The position numbers and the translations under genes were made by a program. Source: Ornithinimicrobium sp. F0845 (lineage in GTDB: Bacteria > Actinomycetota > Actinomycetes > Actinomycetales > Dermatophilaceae). Taken from it: a stretch of DNA of 64,000 bases. The notes beneath the pieces are model-generated. The model saw only the letters and a program-made list of their open reading frames with translations, was not told the DNA's origin and did not search any database. Location of the stretch: assembly GCF_023015765.1 (NCBI RefSeq), contig NZ_JALKAL010000010.1, positions 62,001-126,000 of the forward strand, read 5' to 3'. Of this stretch, positions 51,984 to 61,773 are shown piece after piece. Every line of letters begins with the position of its first letter. Position 1 is the first letter of the stretch.

Positions 51984-52030
51984 CACTGCGTGGGAATCGT
52001 TCCATCTGGGGGACTCAATCCCACGCAATG
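51984..52030. repeat. Interrupted palindrome, family P, copy 4
   Basis: CACTGCGTGGGA (51984-51995) and TCCCACGCAATG (52019-52030) repeat copy 3 exactly in the arms, with two or three changes inside (CCATCTGGGGGACTCA). Distance from copy 3 is 63 bp. Confidence 0.8.
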
Positions 52031-52085
52031 CCCCAGCCGCGTGCGTGCCTCCGCTGAGCGGGCATGACGCGGGTGACGGGGATGG

Positions 52086-52166
52086 GCTGGGCGCGACGAC
52101 GTGGGCGCGGTGACGCAGGCGACGGGGGATGCGCTGGGCGCGATGACGTGGGCGCGGTGACGCAGG
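52086..52166. repeat. 34-bp direct repeat after accE
   Basis: The 34 bp at 52086-52119 recur at 52133-52166 with one difference (core GACGTGGGCGCGGTGACGCAGG before a 13-bp spacer). The second copy ends 14 bp before the accE stop. The gap 51741-52180 thus contains three unrelated repeat types and no gene. Confidence 0.75.
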
Positions 52167-52180
52167 GGCCGTGTAGCTCG

Positions 52181-52494
52181 TCAGTGGGGCAGCCCGGAGG
52201 CGCGCCAGGCACCGGGCCCCGGCGGCAGACGGTGACCGGGGACGCGGGAGGTGCGACTCCACAGGGAGGTCGGAGCCGGGGGTGACGGCTCGTCCCCACC
52301 GCCGGACACGGCCGCCACCACTGCGGTGAGCACCGCGATCTCCACGGCGGTCGGGTTGCCGGAGACGACGCGCAGCACGGGGTGTGCGGCGGTCCCGTCC
52401 GCGTCGGCTGCCGCGGCACCCGCGTCGGCTGCCGCGGCACCCGCGTCGGCTGCCGCGGCACCCGTGCCGGTGTCCGCATCCTTCTCCGGCGTGC

Positions 52495-52498
<4 letters not shown>
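52181..52498 (-). CDS. Acyl-CoA carboxylase epsilon subunit
   Basis: 105 aa. After an Ala/Asp-rich leader with three copies of a 21-bp repeat (AAADAG units), the conserved epsilon core reads [27 protein letters not shown] tryptophan-containing end follows, [23 protein letters not shown], typical of AccE. It binds the biotin carboxylase/carboxyltransferase complex and stabilises it. Its start overlaps the beta-subunit stop by 4 bp. Confidence 0.85.
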
Positions 52499-54111
<1,613 letters not shown>

Positions 54112-54121
54112 GCAGGACAAC

Positions 54122-55270
54122 TTATCCTCTGGCAGAGTCGGTGAACCTGCGCGGGTCGAGGAAGGCGGTGTCGGTGAACCGGGGCTCGCCGCAGGCCCAC
54201 TGGGCCGCCAGCTCCCCGAGCGCGGCGGCGTGCTTGAACGAGTGACCCGAGCAGCCACCGGCGACGATGACGCGGTCGGAGCCACCGCTCGGACCGAGCA
54301 GGAACTGCCCGTCCGGTGTGTGCGCCATGACGCAGGTCATCTGCTCGGCCGGTTGAGGGTCGAGGTCGTCGAAGGTGGCGGCCACCAGGCTGGCGACGTG
54401 GTCGGTCTCCCCGGCGTGGATCACCCGGTCGATGTCATTGGGGTCGTCGGCCTCGAACGGCCCGTCGAACTCGTCCCCGACCTTGGCCAGGTCGCCGGGC
54501 AGGGCGCCGTGCCCCCACACCCAGTCGTCCGTCTCCGGCACGCGGCGGATGAAGACGGGCAGGTGGTCCAGGTCGGCACGGTGGCCAGGGCGCGGACGGA
54601 ACCAGGTCATCACGTAGCGGTGCGGCGTCAGGGGCACACCCGGCAGGAGCGTGGCCAGCCAGGGGCCTGCGGCCACGACCACCCGGTCGGCGCGCAGTTC
54701 CCGATCCGCCAGGTGGACAGTGACCCCGTCGGCGTCCGGCTCCACGGAGCGCACCCGCTGGCCGGTGACCAGCTCGGCGCCCGCCGCACGGGCCGCCTCC
54801 GTGGCCGCCACGATCGCGGCCTCGGGTCGCAGCACTCCGGCGTCGGGGTCCCACACGCCGATGTCACCGGGCGCGACCCGGGCGTGCCCGGGGGCGCGCT
54901 GGGCGATCTGCTCGGGGGTGAGGACCTCGACCGGCAACCCGTGCGCCCGCGCGGCAGCCAGGGTGCCCTCGATGATGCGCGATCCCGGCGGCCCGATCAT
55001 CAGGCCCCCGGTCTCCAGGAGCAGCTCCTGCCCGCTGTGGACGCCCAGCTCGCGCCACAGCTCACGGGCCCGCAGTGCGATCGGCACCAGGCCCGGGTGC
55101 TCCAGGCAGGCCACCCGGAACAGCCGGGTCCGGCCGTGCGACCCGCCCCACGGATGGCCCGGCTCGAACTGGTCCACCCCCACGACCTGCACACCTCGCC
55201 GGGCCAGCCGCCAGGCTGCGGCGGACCCGAGCGCCCCGAGACCCACGACAATGACGTCCGTCCGCTCCAT
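54122..55270 (-). CDS. Monomeric sarcosine/N-methyl amino-acid oxidase-like flavoprotein (SolA-like)
   Basis: 382 aa from ATG at 55268-55270. FAD motif [22 protein letters not shown], then [26 protein letters not shown] and [12 protein letters not shown]. The covalent-flavin Cys lies in [16 protein letters not shown] near 315, followed by [21 protein letters not shown] near the end. This matches monomeric sarcosine oxidase/SolA enzymes that oxidise N-methyl amino acids to formaldehyde and amine with peroxide. It ends 10 bp before AccD and may share its transcript. Confidence 0.85.
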   Translation of the reverse strand: MERTDVIVVGLGALGSAAAWRLARRGVQVVGVDQFEPGHPWGGSHGRTRLFRVACLEHPGLVPIALRARELWRELGVHSGQELLLETGGLMIGPPGSRIIEGTLAAARAHGLPVEVLTPEQIAQRAPGHARVAPGDIGVWDPDAGVLRPEAAIVAATEAARAAGAELVTGQRVRSVEPDADGVTVHLADRELRADRVVVAAGPWLATLLPGVPLTPHRYVMTWFRPRPGHRADLDHLPVFIRRVPETDDWVWGHGALPGDLAKVGDEFDGPFEADDPNDIDRVIHAGETDHVASLVAATFDDLDPQPAEQMTCVMAHTPDGQFLLGPSGGSDRVIVAGGCSGHSFKHAAALGELAAQWACGEPRFTDTAFLDPRRFTDSARG

Positions 55271-55391
55271 ACTCCGCCTTCCTGATGAGCGACTTGTCCA
55301 GGTGCGGCCATGGTCGCACGCGTGTGCGCCGGACACAGGCGTGTGCGCCGTACAGGTCTCCCCTGAGCCGGGCGCGCCCTACCCTGACCTG

Positions 55392-56186
55392 GTGACCCCC
55401 ATCTCCTGGGAGACCCCCGAGTGGCACCCGAGCATCGACTCGACCAACCTCGAGGCAGCGCGCGACCCTCGGCCGGGTCGCGTGGTCGTCGCCGACCACC
55501 AGAGCGCTGGGCTGGGCCGCCGCGGCCGCAGCTGGACCGCGCCGCCGGACACCTCGGTCGCCATCACCGTGGTCCTTCCTGCCCCCGAGCCCGGGCTGAT
55601 CGGGTGGGTCCCGCTCGTCGCCGGGCTCGCCGTCGCGGAGGCGCTGGAGCAGAGTCCGTATGCCGTGCGCGCCGTCCTGAAGTGGCCGAACGACGTCCTC
55701 GTGCGGGAGGGGGGTCACGGCGGGACAGGACAACCGGCGGGAGAGGCCTGGGGCAAGGTCTGTGGGGTGCTGGCGCAGGCGTTGCCCGGGAGCCCCGCCG
55801 GGCCGGTGGTGATCGTCGGTGCCGGGATCAACATCGACCAGACCCGCGACCAGCTCTCGGTGCCGACCGCGATCTCCTGGCGCCTGGCGCGCGGCGGCGG
55901 GGCCCCGCTCCCCGACGGCGCTCGCGAACAGGTGGTGACCGACTACCTGGCCCGGTTGTCGGACCTGATGAGCGCCCTGGTGAGCGACCCGGGGAGGGTG
56001 CGTGCGGCCTATCGGCAGAGGTGCGCGACCCTCGGCCAGCAGGTGGCCGTGCACCTGCCCGGCGGCGGCACCAGCGACGGCACGGCCGTCGCGGTCGACG
56101 ACTCGGGCGCGCTGGTCGTGGAGAGGGCCGGTGCCCGGATCGTCCATGTCGCCGGTGACGTCGTGCACGTCCGCCCGGCCGGGTAG
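55392..56186 (+). CDS. birA: Biotin-[acetyl-CoA-carboxylase] ligase, class I
   Basis: 264 aa from GTG 55392. STN-LEAARDP, the biotinyl-AMP loop GLGRRGRSWTAPPDTSVAITVVL near 45, KWPNDVLV with the catalytic Lys near 100, GKVCGVL and VIVGAGINI; a C-terminal SH3-like part ends HVAGDVVHVRP. No N-terminal repressor helix-turn-helix, so ligase only. It biotinylates the BCCP domain encoded at 23-25 kb. TACCCT (55380-55385) lies six bases before GTG: leaderless. It is divergent from the SolA-like gene. Confidence 0.9.
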   Translation: MTPISWETPEWHPSIDSTNLEAARDPRPGRVVVADHQSAGLGRRGRSWTAPPDTSVAITVVLPAPEPGLIGWVPLVAGLAVAEALEQSPYAVRAVLKWPNDVLVREGGHGGTGQPAGEAWGKVCGVLAQALPGSPAGPVVIVGAGINIDQTRDQLSVPTAISWRLARGGGAPLPDGAREQVVTDYLARLSDLMSALVSDPGRVRAAYRQRCATLGQQVAVHLPGGGTSDGTAVAVDDSGALVVERAGARIVHVAGDVVHVRPAG

Positions 56187-56216
56187 GCCTCGGACCTGCT
56201 CGCTAACCTTGCCGCC

Positions 56217-57029
56217 ATGAGCGACGTGACGACCGGTGATGCCCCGACGATGCTGCAGGTCAACCGACACGGCGAGGGCGGTCACGTCGCGGAGCTGGTG
56301 CTCGACCGACCGGAGGCGATGAACGCGATCTCGACGGCCTTCGCTGAGGAGATCACCGCCGCGACGAGCGCCCTCGCGGCCGACCCGAGCGTGCGGGTGG
56401 TCGTGGTCACCTCGACGCACCCCAAGGCGTTCTGCGTCGGCGCCGACCTCAAGGAGCGCAACTCCTTCACCGACGCCGACCTGATGCGGCAGCGGCCGAT
56501 CACCCAGCAGGCCTACGGCGGGGTGCTCAACCTGCCGGTGCCGGCCTTCGCCGCGGTCGAGGGCTTCGCGCTCGGCGGCGGGCTGGAGATCGCGCTGTCC
56601 TGCGACGTGATCATCGCGGGCGAGGGCGCGCTCGTCGGCCTCCCCGAGGTGTCGGTCGGGGTGATCCCCGGGGGCGGCGGCACCCAGCTGCTGACCCGCC
56701 GGGTCGGCTGGTCCCGGGCGGCCAGGGCGATCTTCACCGCCGCCAAGCTGCCGGCGGCCGAGGCCTTCGAGCTGGGGATCGTCGACGAGCTCGTCACTCC
56801 TGGCACCGCCCGCGACCGCGCCCTGGAGCTGGCCGCGACCGTCGCGCGGCACAGTCCCGTCGGTGTCCGCAACGCCAAGCGGGCCATGCGGCTCGGGGCC
56901 GACGTCGACCTGCAGACCGGTCTGCAGGTGGAGGACGCCTGCTGGCGGGCGACCGCCTTCTCCGCCGACCGGGCCGAGGGTGTCGCGGCCTTCGCCGAGA
57001 AGCGCGCGCCCGACTGGCCTGGCCACTGA
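56217..57029 (+). CDS. Enoyl-CoA hydratase/isomerase family protein
   Basis: 270 aa crotonase. VLDRPEAMNAISTAFAEEI, oxyanion residues in TSTHPKAFCVGADLKERNS and VEGFALGGGLEIALSCDVIIAGEGALVGLPEVSVGVIPGGGGTQLLTRRVGW. The Glu in GGGLE and the LPEVSVG block correspond to the hydratase acids. It hydrates enoyl-CoA or isomerises it; the exact acyl chain is unknown. TAACCT (56204-56209) is seven bases before ATG: leaderless. Its stop lies inside a tandem repeat (57021-57062). Confidence 0.88.
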   Translation: MSDVTTGDAPTMLQVNRHGEGGHVAELVLDRPEAMNAISTAFAEEITAATSALAADPSVRVVVVTSTHPKAFCVGADLKERNSFTDADLMRQRPITQQAYGGVLNLPVPAFAAVEGFALGGGLEIALSCDVIIAGEGALVGLPEVSVGVIPGGGGTQLLTRRVGWSRAARAIFTAAKLPAAEAFELGIVDELVTPGTARDRALELAATVARHSPVGVRNAKRAMRLGADVDLQTGLQVEDACWRATAFSADRAEGVAAFAEKRAPDWPGH

Positions 57030-57062
57030 GCGGACAGATCCGGCCACTGGGCGGACGGATCA
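57021..57062 (+). repeat. Two 21-bp tandem units covering the enoyl-CoA hydratase stop
   Basis: GGCCACTGAGCGGACAGATC begins at 57021 and contains the stop TGA; GGCCACTGGGCGGACGGATC follows at 57042. Third example in this window of a repeat unit that spans the stop codon and recurs just downstream. The rest of 57063-57196 shows only the response-regulator promoter. Confidence 0.7.
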
Positions 57063-57196
57063 GGCTGGGGCAGAACCGGGCCGACACCAAGGCCGAGCGC
57101 TGGACGCCGACCCAGCCACCCGGCATACTCACGATGGCACGCGGCACAACCACGGCTGTCGGGGATTCGCGGAGAGGACTACGTATCATCAACACC

Positions 57197-57880
57197 ATGA
57201 CGAGGGTGTTGCTGGCTGAGGACGACGAGACCATCTCCGAGCCGCTGGCTCGAGCGCTGCGACGTGAGGGCTACGACGTCGACGTGTGCGGTGATGGCCG
57301 CAAGGCCCTGCAGGCAGCTGCACAGCAGACGCCCGACCTGGTGATCCTCGACCTCGGGCTGCCCTACGTGGACGGCCTGGACGTCTGCCGGCAGCTGCGC
57401 CGGGACGGCCTCACCAGCCCCGTGCTGATCCTGACCGCGCGCGGCGACGAGGTCGACACGGTCGTGGGTCTGGACGCCGGCGCGGACGACTACGTCACCA
57501 AGCCGTTCCGGCTCGCCGAGCTGCTCGCCCGGGTCCGGGCGCTGCTGCGGCGCGGCGGCGAGGGCCGTGAGGACGACCAGGAGCGGCCGATCACGATCGA
57601 CACCAAGGCGCGGCGCGCGTTCTTCCGCGGCCAGGAGCTGCAGCTCACCGCCAAGGAGTTCGACCTGCTGCGGGTGCTGATGCGCGAGGGCGGCCGGGTC
57701 GTCTCGCGCGAGGACCTGATGCGCGAGGTGTGGGACTCCGCCTGGTACGGCTCGACCAAGACGCTCGACATGCACATCTCCGTGCTCCGCCGCAAGATCG
57801 GTGACGACGCCGCCGACCCCAGGCACATCGTCACCGTGCGCGGGGTGGGCTTCCGCTTCGAGAACGAACCCGAGAGCTAG
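57197..57880 (+). CDS. Response regulator, OmpR/PhoB type
   Basis: 227 aa. Receiver domain with acidic pocket EDD (8-10), phosphoacceptor Asp52 in VILDLGLPYVDG, Thr in LTARGD and Lys102 in YVTKPF. The DNA-binding winged helix from ITIDTKARRAF to TVRGVGFRFEN (about 130-220) contains the LTAKEFDLLRVLMREGGRVVSREDL element. ATG 57197 has TATCAT (57184-57189) seven bases upstream: leaderless. The partner kinase follows after 8 bp. Target genes are unknown. Confidence 0.93.
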   Translation: MTRVLLAEDDETISEPLARALRREGYDVDVCGDGRKALQAAAQQTPDLVILDLGLPYVDGLDVCRQLRRDGLTSPVLILTARGDEVDTVVGLDAGADDYVTKPFRLAELLARVRALLRRGGEGREDDQERPITIDTKARRAFFRGQELQLTAKEFDLLRVLMREGGRVVSREDLMREVWDSAWYGSTKTLDMHISVLRRKIGDDAADPRHIVTVRGVGFRFENEPES

Positions 57881-57888
57881 CTTCTCCG

Positions 57889-58941
57889 GTGAGCTCCGAG
57901 TTCCGGTGGGTCGCTCTCGTCGCCGGGGTCGGCTCGGCGGTCCTGGCCCTGGTCGTCTCGTGGCTCGTAGCGACCCTGCTGCTGGTGGTCCAGCGGGACC
58001 GGGCCGTTGCCGACGCACCACTGGTCTCGCCGTGGATCCTGGGCTTCCTGATCGTCTTCTCCTCGGCGCTGGTGATCGCCGTCATCTGGTATGCCGTGCG
58101 CCGCTTCGCCGAGCGGCGTGCCCTCCGCACGGGGCGGGCCATGCGTCAGGTGACCCAGCGAGCGGAGGAGTATGGCGCCGGAGGGTTCGCCTTCGAACCG
58201 CTCACCGGTGACGAGCTGGTGCCGCTGACCTCGGGGATGGAGGAGATCGACACCCTGTCGCGGGTCCTGGACCGCAACCACCACGCGCTGATGCGAGCGC
58301 TCACCGCCGAGCGGTCCTTCGCCGCGGACGCCTCCCACCAGCTGCGCACCCCGCTGGCGGCGCTGCTGCTGCGGCTGGAGGAGATCAGCGAGGCACCCGA
58401 CATCGAGACCGCCCGTCACGAGGCGGAGATCGCCATCGGCCAGACCGAGCGGCTGTCCAACGTCGTGGACGACCTGCTGCACCGCACGCGTGCCGGGCAC
58501 GCCGACGGGGGACGGTCGGTGTCGCTCGACACGGTGCTGACCCAGCTGCTCAAGGAGTGGGAGCCCTCGTTCGCCGGCACCGGCCGGTCGCTGACCTCCT
58601 CGATCGAGCGGGGCATGATCCTGCGCTCCAGCTCCTCGGCGATCTCCCAGATCCTCAACACTCTGGTGGAGAACTCCCTGGCGCACGGCGCGGGCAACGT
58701 CCAGGTGCGGGCCCGCCGCAGCGGGCCGTCGGCGGTGATCGAGGTGACCGACCAGGGGGAGGGCATCGCGCCCGAGCTGGCCCGCGTGATCTTCGACCGC
58801 GGCACGACCACCGGCAGCGGGACCGGCCTCGGCCTGGCCGTCGCCCGCGAGACCGCCGAGTCCTTCGGCGGCCGTCTCGAGCTGACCTCGGCGCAGCCGA
58901 CGGTGTTCGCGCTGTTCGTCTCGATGGCGACCGGCCGCTAA
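57889..58941 (+). CDS. Sensor histidine kinase
   Basis: 350 aa from GTG 57889. Two membrane helices (ALVAGVGSAVLALVVSWLVATLLLV and WILGFLIVFSSALVIAVIWYA) with almost no external loop. A HAMP-like linker leads to the dimerisation helix with phosphoacceptor His150 in FAADASHQLRTPLAALLLRLEE. The ATPase domain has N box ILNTLVENSLAHG, G1 VTDQGEGIAP and G2 GTGLGLAVARETAESFGG. The small external part suggests a membrane-borne signal. Paired with the preceding regulator. Confidence 0.92.
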   Translation: MSSEFRWVALVAGVGSAVLALVVSWLVATLLLVVQRDRAVADAPLVSPWILGFLIVFSSALVIAVIWYAVRRFAERRALRTGRAMRQVTQRAEEYGAGGFAFEPLTGDELVPLTSGMEEIDTLSRVLDRNHHALMRALTAERSFAADASHQLRTPLAALLLRLEEISEAPDIETARHEAEIAIGQTERLSNVVDDLLHRTRAGHADGGRSVSLDTVLTQLLKEWEPSFAGTGRSLTSSIERGMILRSSSSAISQILNTLVENSLAHGAGNVQVRARRSGPSAVIEVTDQGEGIAPELARVIFDRGTTTGSGTGLGLAVARETAESFGGRLELTSAQPTVFALFVSMATGR

Positions 58942-58998
58942 GCAGCGTCGGCTCCCGCCAGGCCACCCGCGGTCAGGTGGTTCGTTCACGTCGTTCGC

Positions 58999-60225
58999 TC
59001 AGGTCGTTCGCTCCAGCGGTTCGGGCGCACGGAGCCAGGGCAGGACCCCGATCAGGCAGATCAGGCCGGTGACGGCGAAGGCGACCTCGAAGCCCACGGC
59101 GTCCGCCACTACCCCGACGAGGACCGGCCCCACGATCGCGCCGCCGTCCTGGGACATCTGGAAGGTGGACAGCACGGTGCCGCCGTTGCGGTCGTGCCCG
59201 ACGACGTCCGCGACCGCCGCCTGCTGTGCGGGGTTCACCAGGCCGGCGCCGATGCCGGAGGTCACGGACAGCGCGAAGAGCAGGCCCAGCCCGGCGCCGG
59301 TCGGCATCGTGGGGTGCTGGGCCATCCCGAGCAGGCCGAACGAGGCGGCCATCACCAGCAGCCCGGCGATCACCAGCGGCCGACGGCCCACCCGGTCCAC
59401 CCAGCGACCGGAGAACTGCAGCGTCCCGGCGGTCCCCACCGCGCCGACCGCCAGCACCGCCCCGGCGACCCAGGGCTGGTCGAGGACCGCGGCGGCCAGC
59501 AGGGGCAGCAGCGCCATCCGGACCCCGAAGTTGGTCCAGCCGTTCGCGGCGCCCGAGACCAGCACCGCGCGATAGACCGGTGACTCCAGGGCCTGCCGCA
59601 CGGTCAGGGTGGGCCGCGTCGCCTGACCCGGCGCCGGGCGCAGTCGCGCCCCACCCAGCCCGATACCCACGACGAGGGCGGCGAGGACCAGCGCCACGCC
59701 ATACACGATGAAGGGTGCGCGCAGACCGAGGCCGGCCAGCGCCCCACCCAGCAGGGGACCGACCATCCCGCCGATCAGGAAGGCGGAGCCGTAGGCCGAG
59801 GACACCCGGCCCCGGGCCGAGGGCGGAGCGAGCCGCACCAGCAGCGCCATCGCCGAGACGGTGAACATCGTGGAGCCGATGCCGCCGAGCCCGCGGAAGA
59901 GCAGCAGCTGGCCGTAGCTCTGGGCGAAGGCGGTGGCGAAGGAGGATGCCGCCACGACGAGCAGCCCGGTGAGATAGACGGGCCGTTCGCCGAGGCGGGC
60001 CACGAGCAGCCCGCCGGCCGGTGCGAAGACGAGGCGGAAGAAGGCGAACGCCGAGACGATGACCGAGGCCGCTGCGACCCCCACGTCGAAGGAGCGGGCG
60101 TAGGCGGGCAGGACCGGCGAGACGATGCCGAAGCCGATCGCGATGACGAACGCGGCGCCGACCAGGATCCAGATCTCGCGGGGGATGCCCGGTCGCGGGA
60201 GCGCTGCGGGGGAGGTGTCGCTCAG
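58999..60225 (-). CDS. MFS transporter, probably started at CTG
   Basis: 408 aa if started at CTG (complement of 60223-60225); that codon overlaps the stop of the dehydratase gene (CTGA in place of the usual ATGA). No ATG, GTG or TTG occurs in frame between that point and GTG 60084, and starting there would lose the first membrane helix (IWILVGAAFVIAIGFGIVSPVLPAYARSF). Twelve membrane segments, loop GGLLVARLGERPVYLTGLLV, GRGRVSSAYGSAFLIGGMVGPLLGG. Substrate unknown; drug-exporter-like family. Confidence 0.75.
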   Translation of the reverse strand: MSDTSPAALPRPGIPREIWILVGAAFVIAIGFGIVSPVLPAYARSFDVGVAAASVIVSAFAFFRLVFAPAGGLLVARLGERPVYLTGLLVVAASSFATAFAQSYGQLLLFRGLGGIGSTMFTVSAMALLVRLAPPSARGRVSSAYGSAFLIGGMVGPLLGGALAGLGLRAPFIVYGVALVLAALVVGIGLGGARLRPAPGQATRPTLTVRQALESPVYRAVLVSGAANGWTNFGVRMALLPLLAAAVLDQPWVAGAVLAVGAVGTAGTLQFSGRWVDRVGRRPLVIAGLLVMAASFGLLGMAQHPTMPTGAGLGLLFALSVTSGIGAGLVNPAQQAAVADVVGHDRNGGTVLSTFQMSQDGGAIVGPVLVGVVADAVGFEVAFAVTGLICLIGVLPWLRAPEPLERTT

Positions 60226-61196
60226 GGCGCACCCACCAGCTCGGCGAACCGCGCCAGGTCGACGTTGCCGCCGGAGAGCAGCACGCCGACCCGCAGGCCG
60301 GCGGTATCCGGGATGGCGCCGGAGAGGACCGCGGCCAGGGCGAGCACGCCCGTGGGCTCCACGACCTGCTTGAGTATGCCGGCCATCACCTTCATCGCCC
60401 CGACCAGCTCCTCGTCGGTCGCGGTCACGACGTCGGTCACGCCGTCCCGGATGATCGGGAAGGTCAGGTGGCCCAGGTGGGTGGTCTGGGCGCCGTCGGC
60501 CAGGGTGCGTGGGGTCTCGATGGTGACGATGCGGCCCTCGCGCAGGGAGCGGCGACCGTCGTCGCCCGCCGCCGGCTCGACGCCGTAGACGCGCGCCCGC
60601 GGCGCCAGGGCGCCGGCCGCCAGGATGCTCCCGGAAAGCAGGCCTCCGCCGCCCAGGGGCGTGACGACGACGTCGAGCGCGCCGCTGTCCTCCAGGAGCT
60701 CCTTGACCGCGGTGCCCTGGCCGGCGATGACGTGCGGGTGGTCGTAGGGCGGGACCACGGTCATCCCGCGCTCGGCGGCCAGGTCGGCGGCGATCTGCTC
60801 GCGGTCCTGGGTGTAGCGGTCGTAGCGCACCACCTCGGCGCCGTAGCCACGGGTCGCCGCCACCTTGGCCTCGGGGGCGTCGTGCGGCATGACGATCACG
60901 GCGGGCATCCCCGTCTCGCGAGCGGCCAGGGCGATCGCCTGGGCGTGGTTGCCTGAGGAGTAGGCGATCACCCCGCCGCGCCGCTGCCCGGCGTCGAACG
61001 CCGACAGCGCGTTGAGCGCGCCCCGGAACTTGAACGCGCCGACCCGTTGCAGGTGCTCGGCCTTGAGATGGATCTCGCAGCCGGCGCGCTCGTCCAGGCG
61101 GCGGGACCGCAGCACGGGTGTGCGGTGAGCGCGGCCCTCGATGACGGTGGCAGCGGCCTCGACGTCGGCGTAGGTGGGAAGGGAGTCGGCGGGCAC
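60222..61196 (-). CDS. Threonine/serine dehydratase (IlvA/TdcB-like)
   Basis: 324 aa PLP enzyme without a regulatory ACT domain. PLP Lys56 in RVGAFKFRGALNAL, SSGNHAQAIALAARETGMPAVIVMPHDAPEAK, phosphate loop TPLGGGGLLSGSILAAG near 185 and VEPTGVLALAAVLSG. It would convert threonine to 2-oxobutyrate and ammonia, or serine to pyruvate; short length suits the catabolic class. GTG start at 61194-61196. Its stop overlaps the MFS start, so both are probably one transcript. Confidence 0.85.
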   Translation of the reverse strand: MPADSLPTYADVEAAATVIEGRAHRTPVLRSRRLDERAGCEIHLKAEHLQRVGAFKFRGALNALSAFDAGQRRGGVIAYSSGNHAQAIALAARETGMPAVIVMPHDAPEAKVAATRGYGAEVVRYDRYTQDREQIAADLAAERGMTVVPPYDHPHVIAGQGTAVKELLEDSGALDVVVTPLGGGGLLSGSILAAGALAPRARVYGVEPAAGDDGRRSLREGRIVTIETPRTLADGAQTTHLGHLTFPIIRDGVTDVVTATDEELVGAMKVMAGILKQVVEPTGVLALAAVLSGAIPDTAGLRVGVLLSGGNVDLARFAELVGAP

Positions 61197-61205
61197 GGCC
61201 TCAGG

Positions 61206-61712
61206 CTAGTGGCGGGGCGGGGCGAGCGCGTCGCCCTTGAAGACGTAGGTGCGGTAGGCCCAGAACCGGAACAGGGTGCCCAGCACCAGGCCGACGCCGT
61301 TGGCGCTGATGTTGTCGGCGACCTGGCTGTGCAGGTCCAGCACGTAGCGGGAGAAGGCCAGGCAGGCCACCGCGATCAGCAGGCCGAGGATGTTGAACCA
61401 GATGAACAGCAGGAACTCGTGGAAGGCCTCCGGCCGCCGGGTGTGGCGGAAGGTCCAGTAGCGGTTGCCGAGCCAGGAGAAGACCGTCGCGATCGCCGTG
61501 GCCAGGATCTTGGCGCGCAGCGGGATGTCGTGCAGCGGGCCGGCCTCCATGCCGGGCAAGCCGAAGACGAAGTAGTTGTAGAGCGTGGTGTCCAGGATGA
61601 AGGCCAGCAGCCCGATCGTGCCGAACTTGGCGACCTCCCGGGCGAGCACGTCATAGGCTCCCCGGATCCGCCCGACGAGCCCCGTATCGCTCGTCAGGCG
61701 GGTTTGGGTCAC
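61206..61712 (-). CDS. GtrA-family membrane protein
   Basis: 168 aa with four helices: GTIGLLAFILDTTLYNYFVF, RAKILATAIATVFSWLGNRYWTF, FLLFIWFNILGLLIAVACLAFS and ISANGVGLVLGTLFRFWAYRTYVF. The NRYWTF and FWAYRTYVF signatures are typical of GtrA, which moves lipid-linked sugars or aids wall polymer assembly. GTG at 61710-61712 has TACACT (complement 61719-61724) six bases upstream: leaderless. Divergent from purK, as in M. tuberculosis. Confidence 0.88.
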   Translation of the reverse strand: MTQTRLTSDTGLVGRIRGAYDVLAREVAKFGTIGLLAFILDTTLYNYFVFGLPGMEAGPLHDIPLRAKILATAIATVFSWLGNRYWTFRHTRRPEAFHEFLLFIWFNILGLLIAVACLAFSRYVLDLHSQVADNISANGVGLVLGTLFRFWAYRTYVFKGDALAPPRH

Positions 61713-61773
61713 GTCCGGAGTGTACGTCCGACCGCTGCGCAAGGTTCCCTCGCGAGGGCTTAGGGTGATCGGC

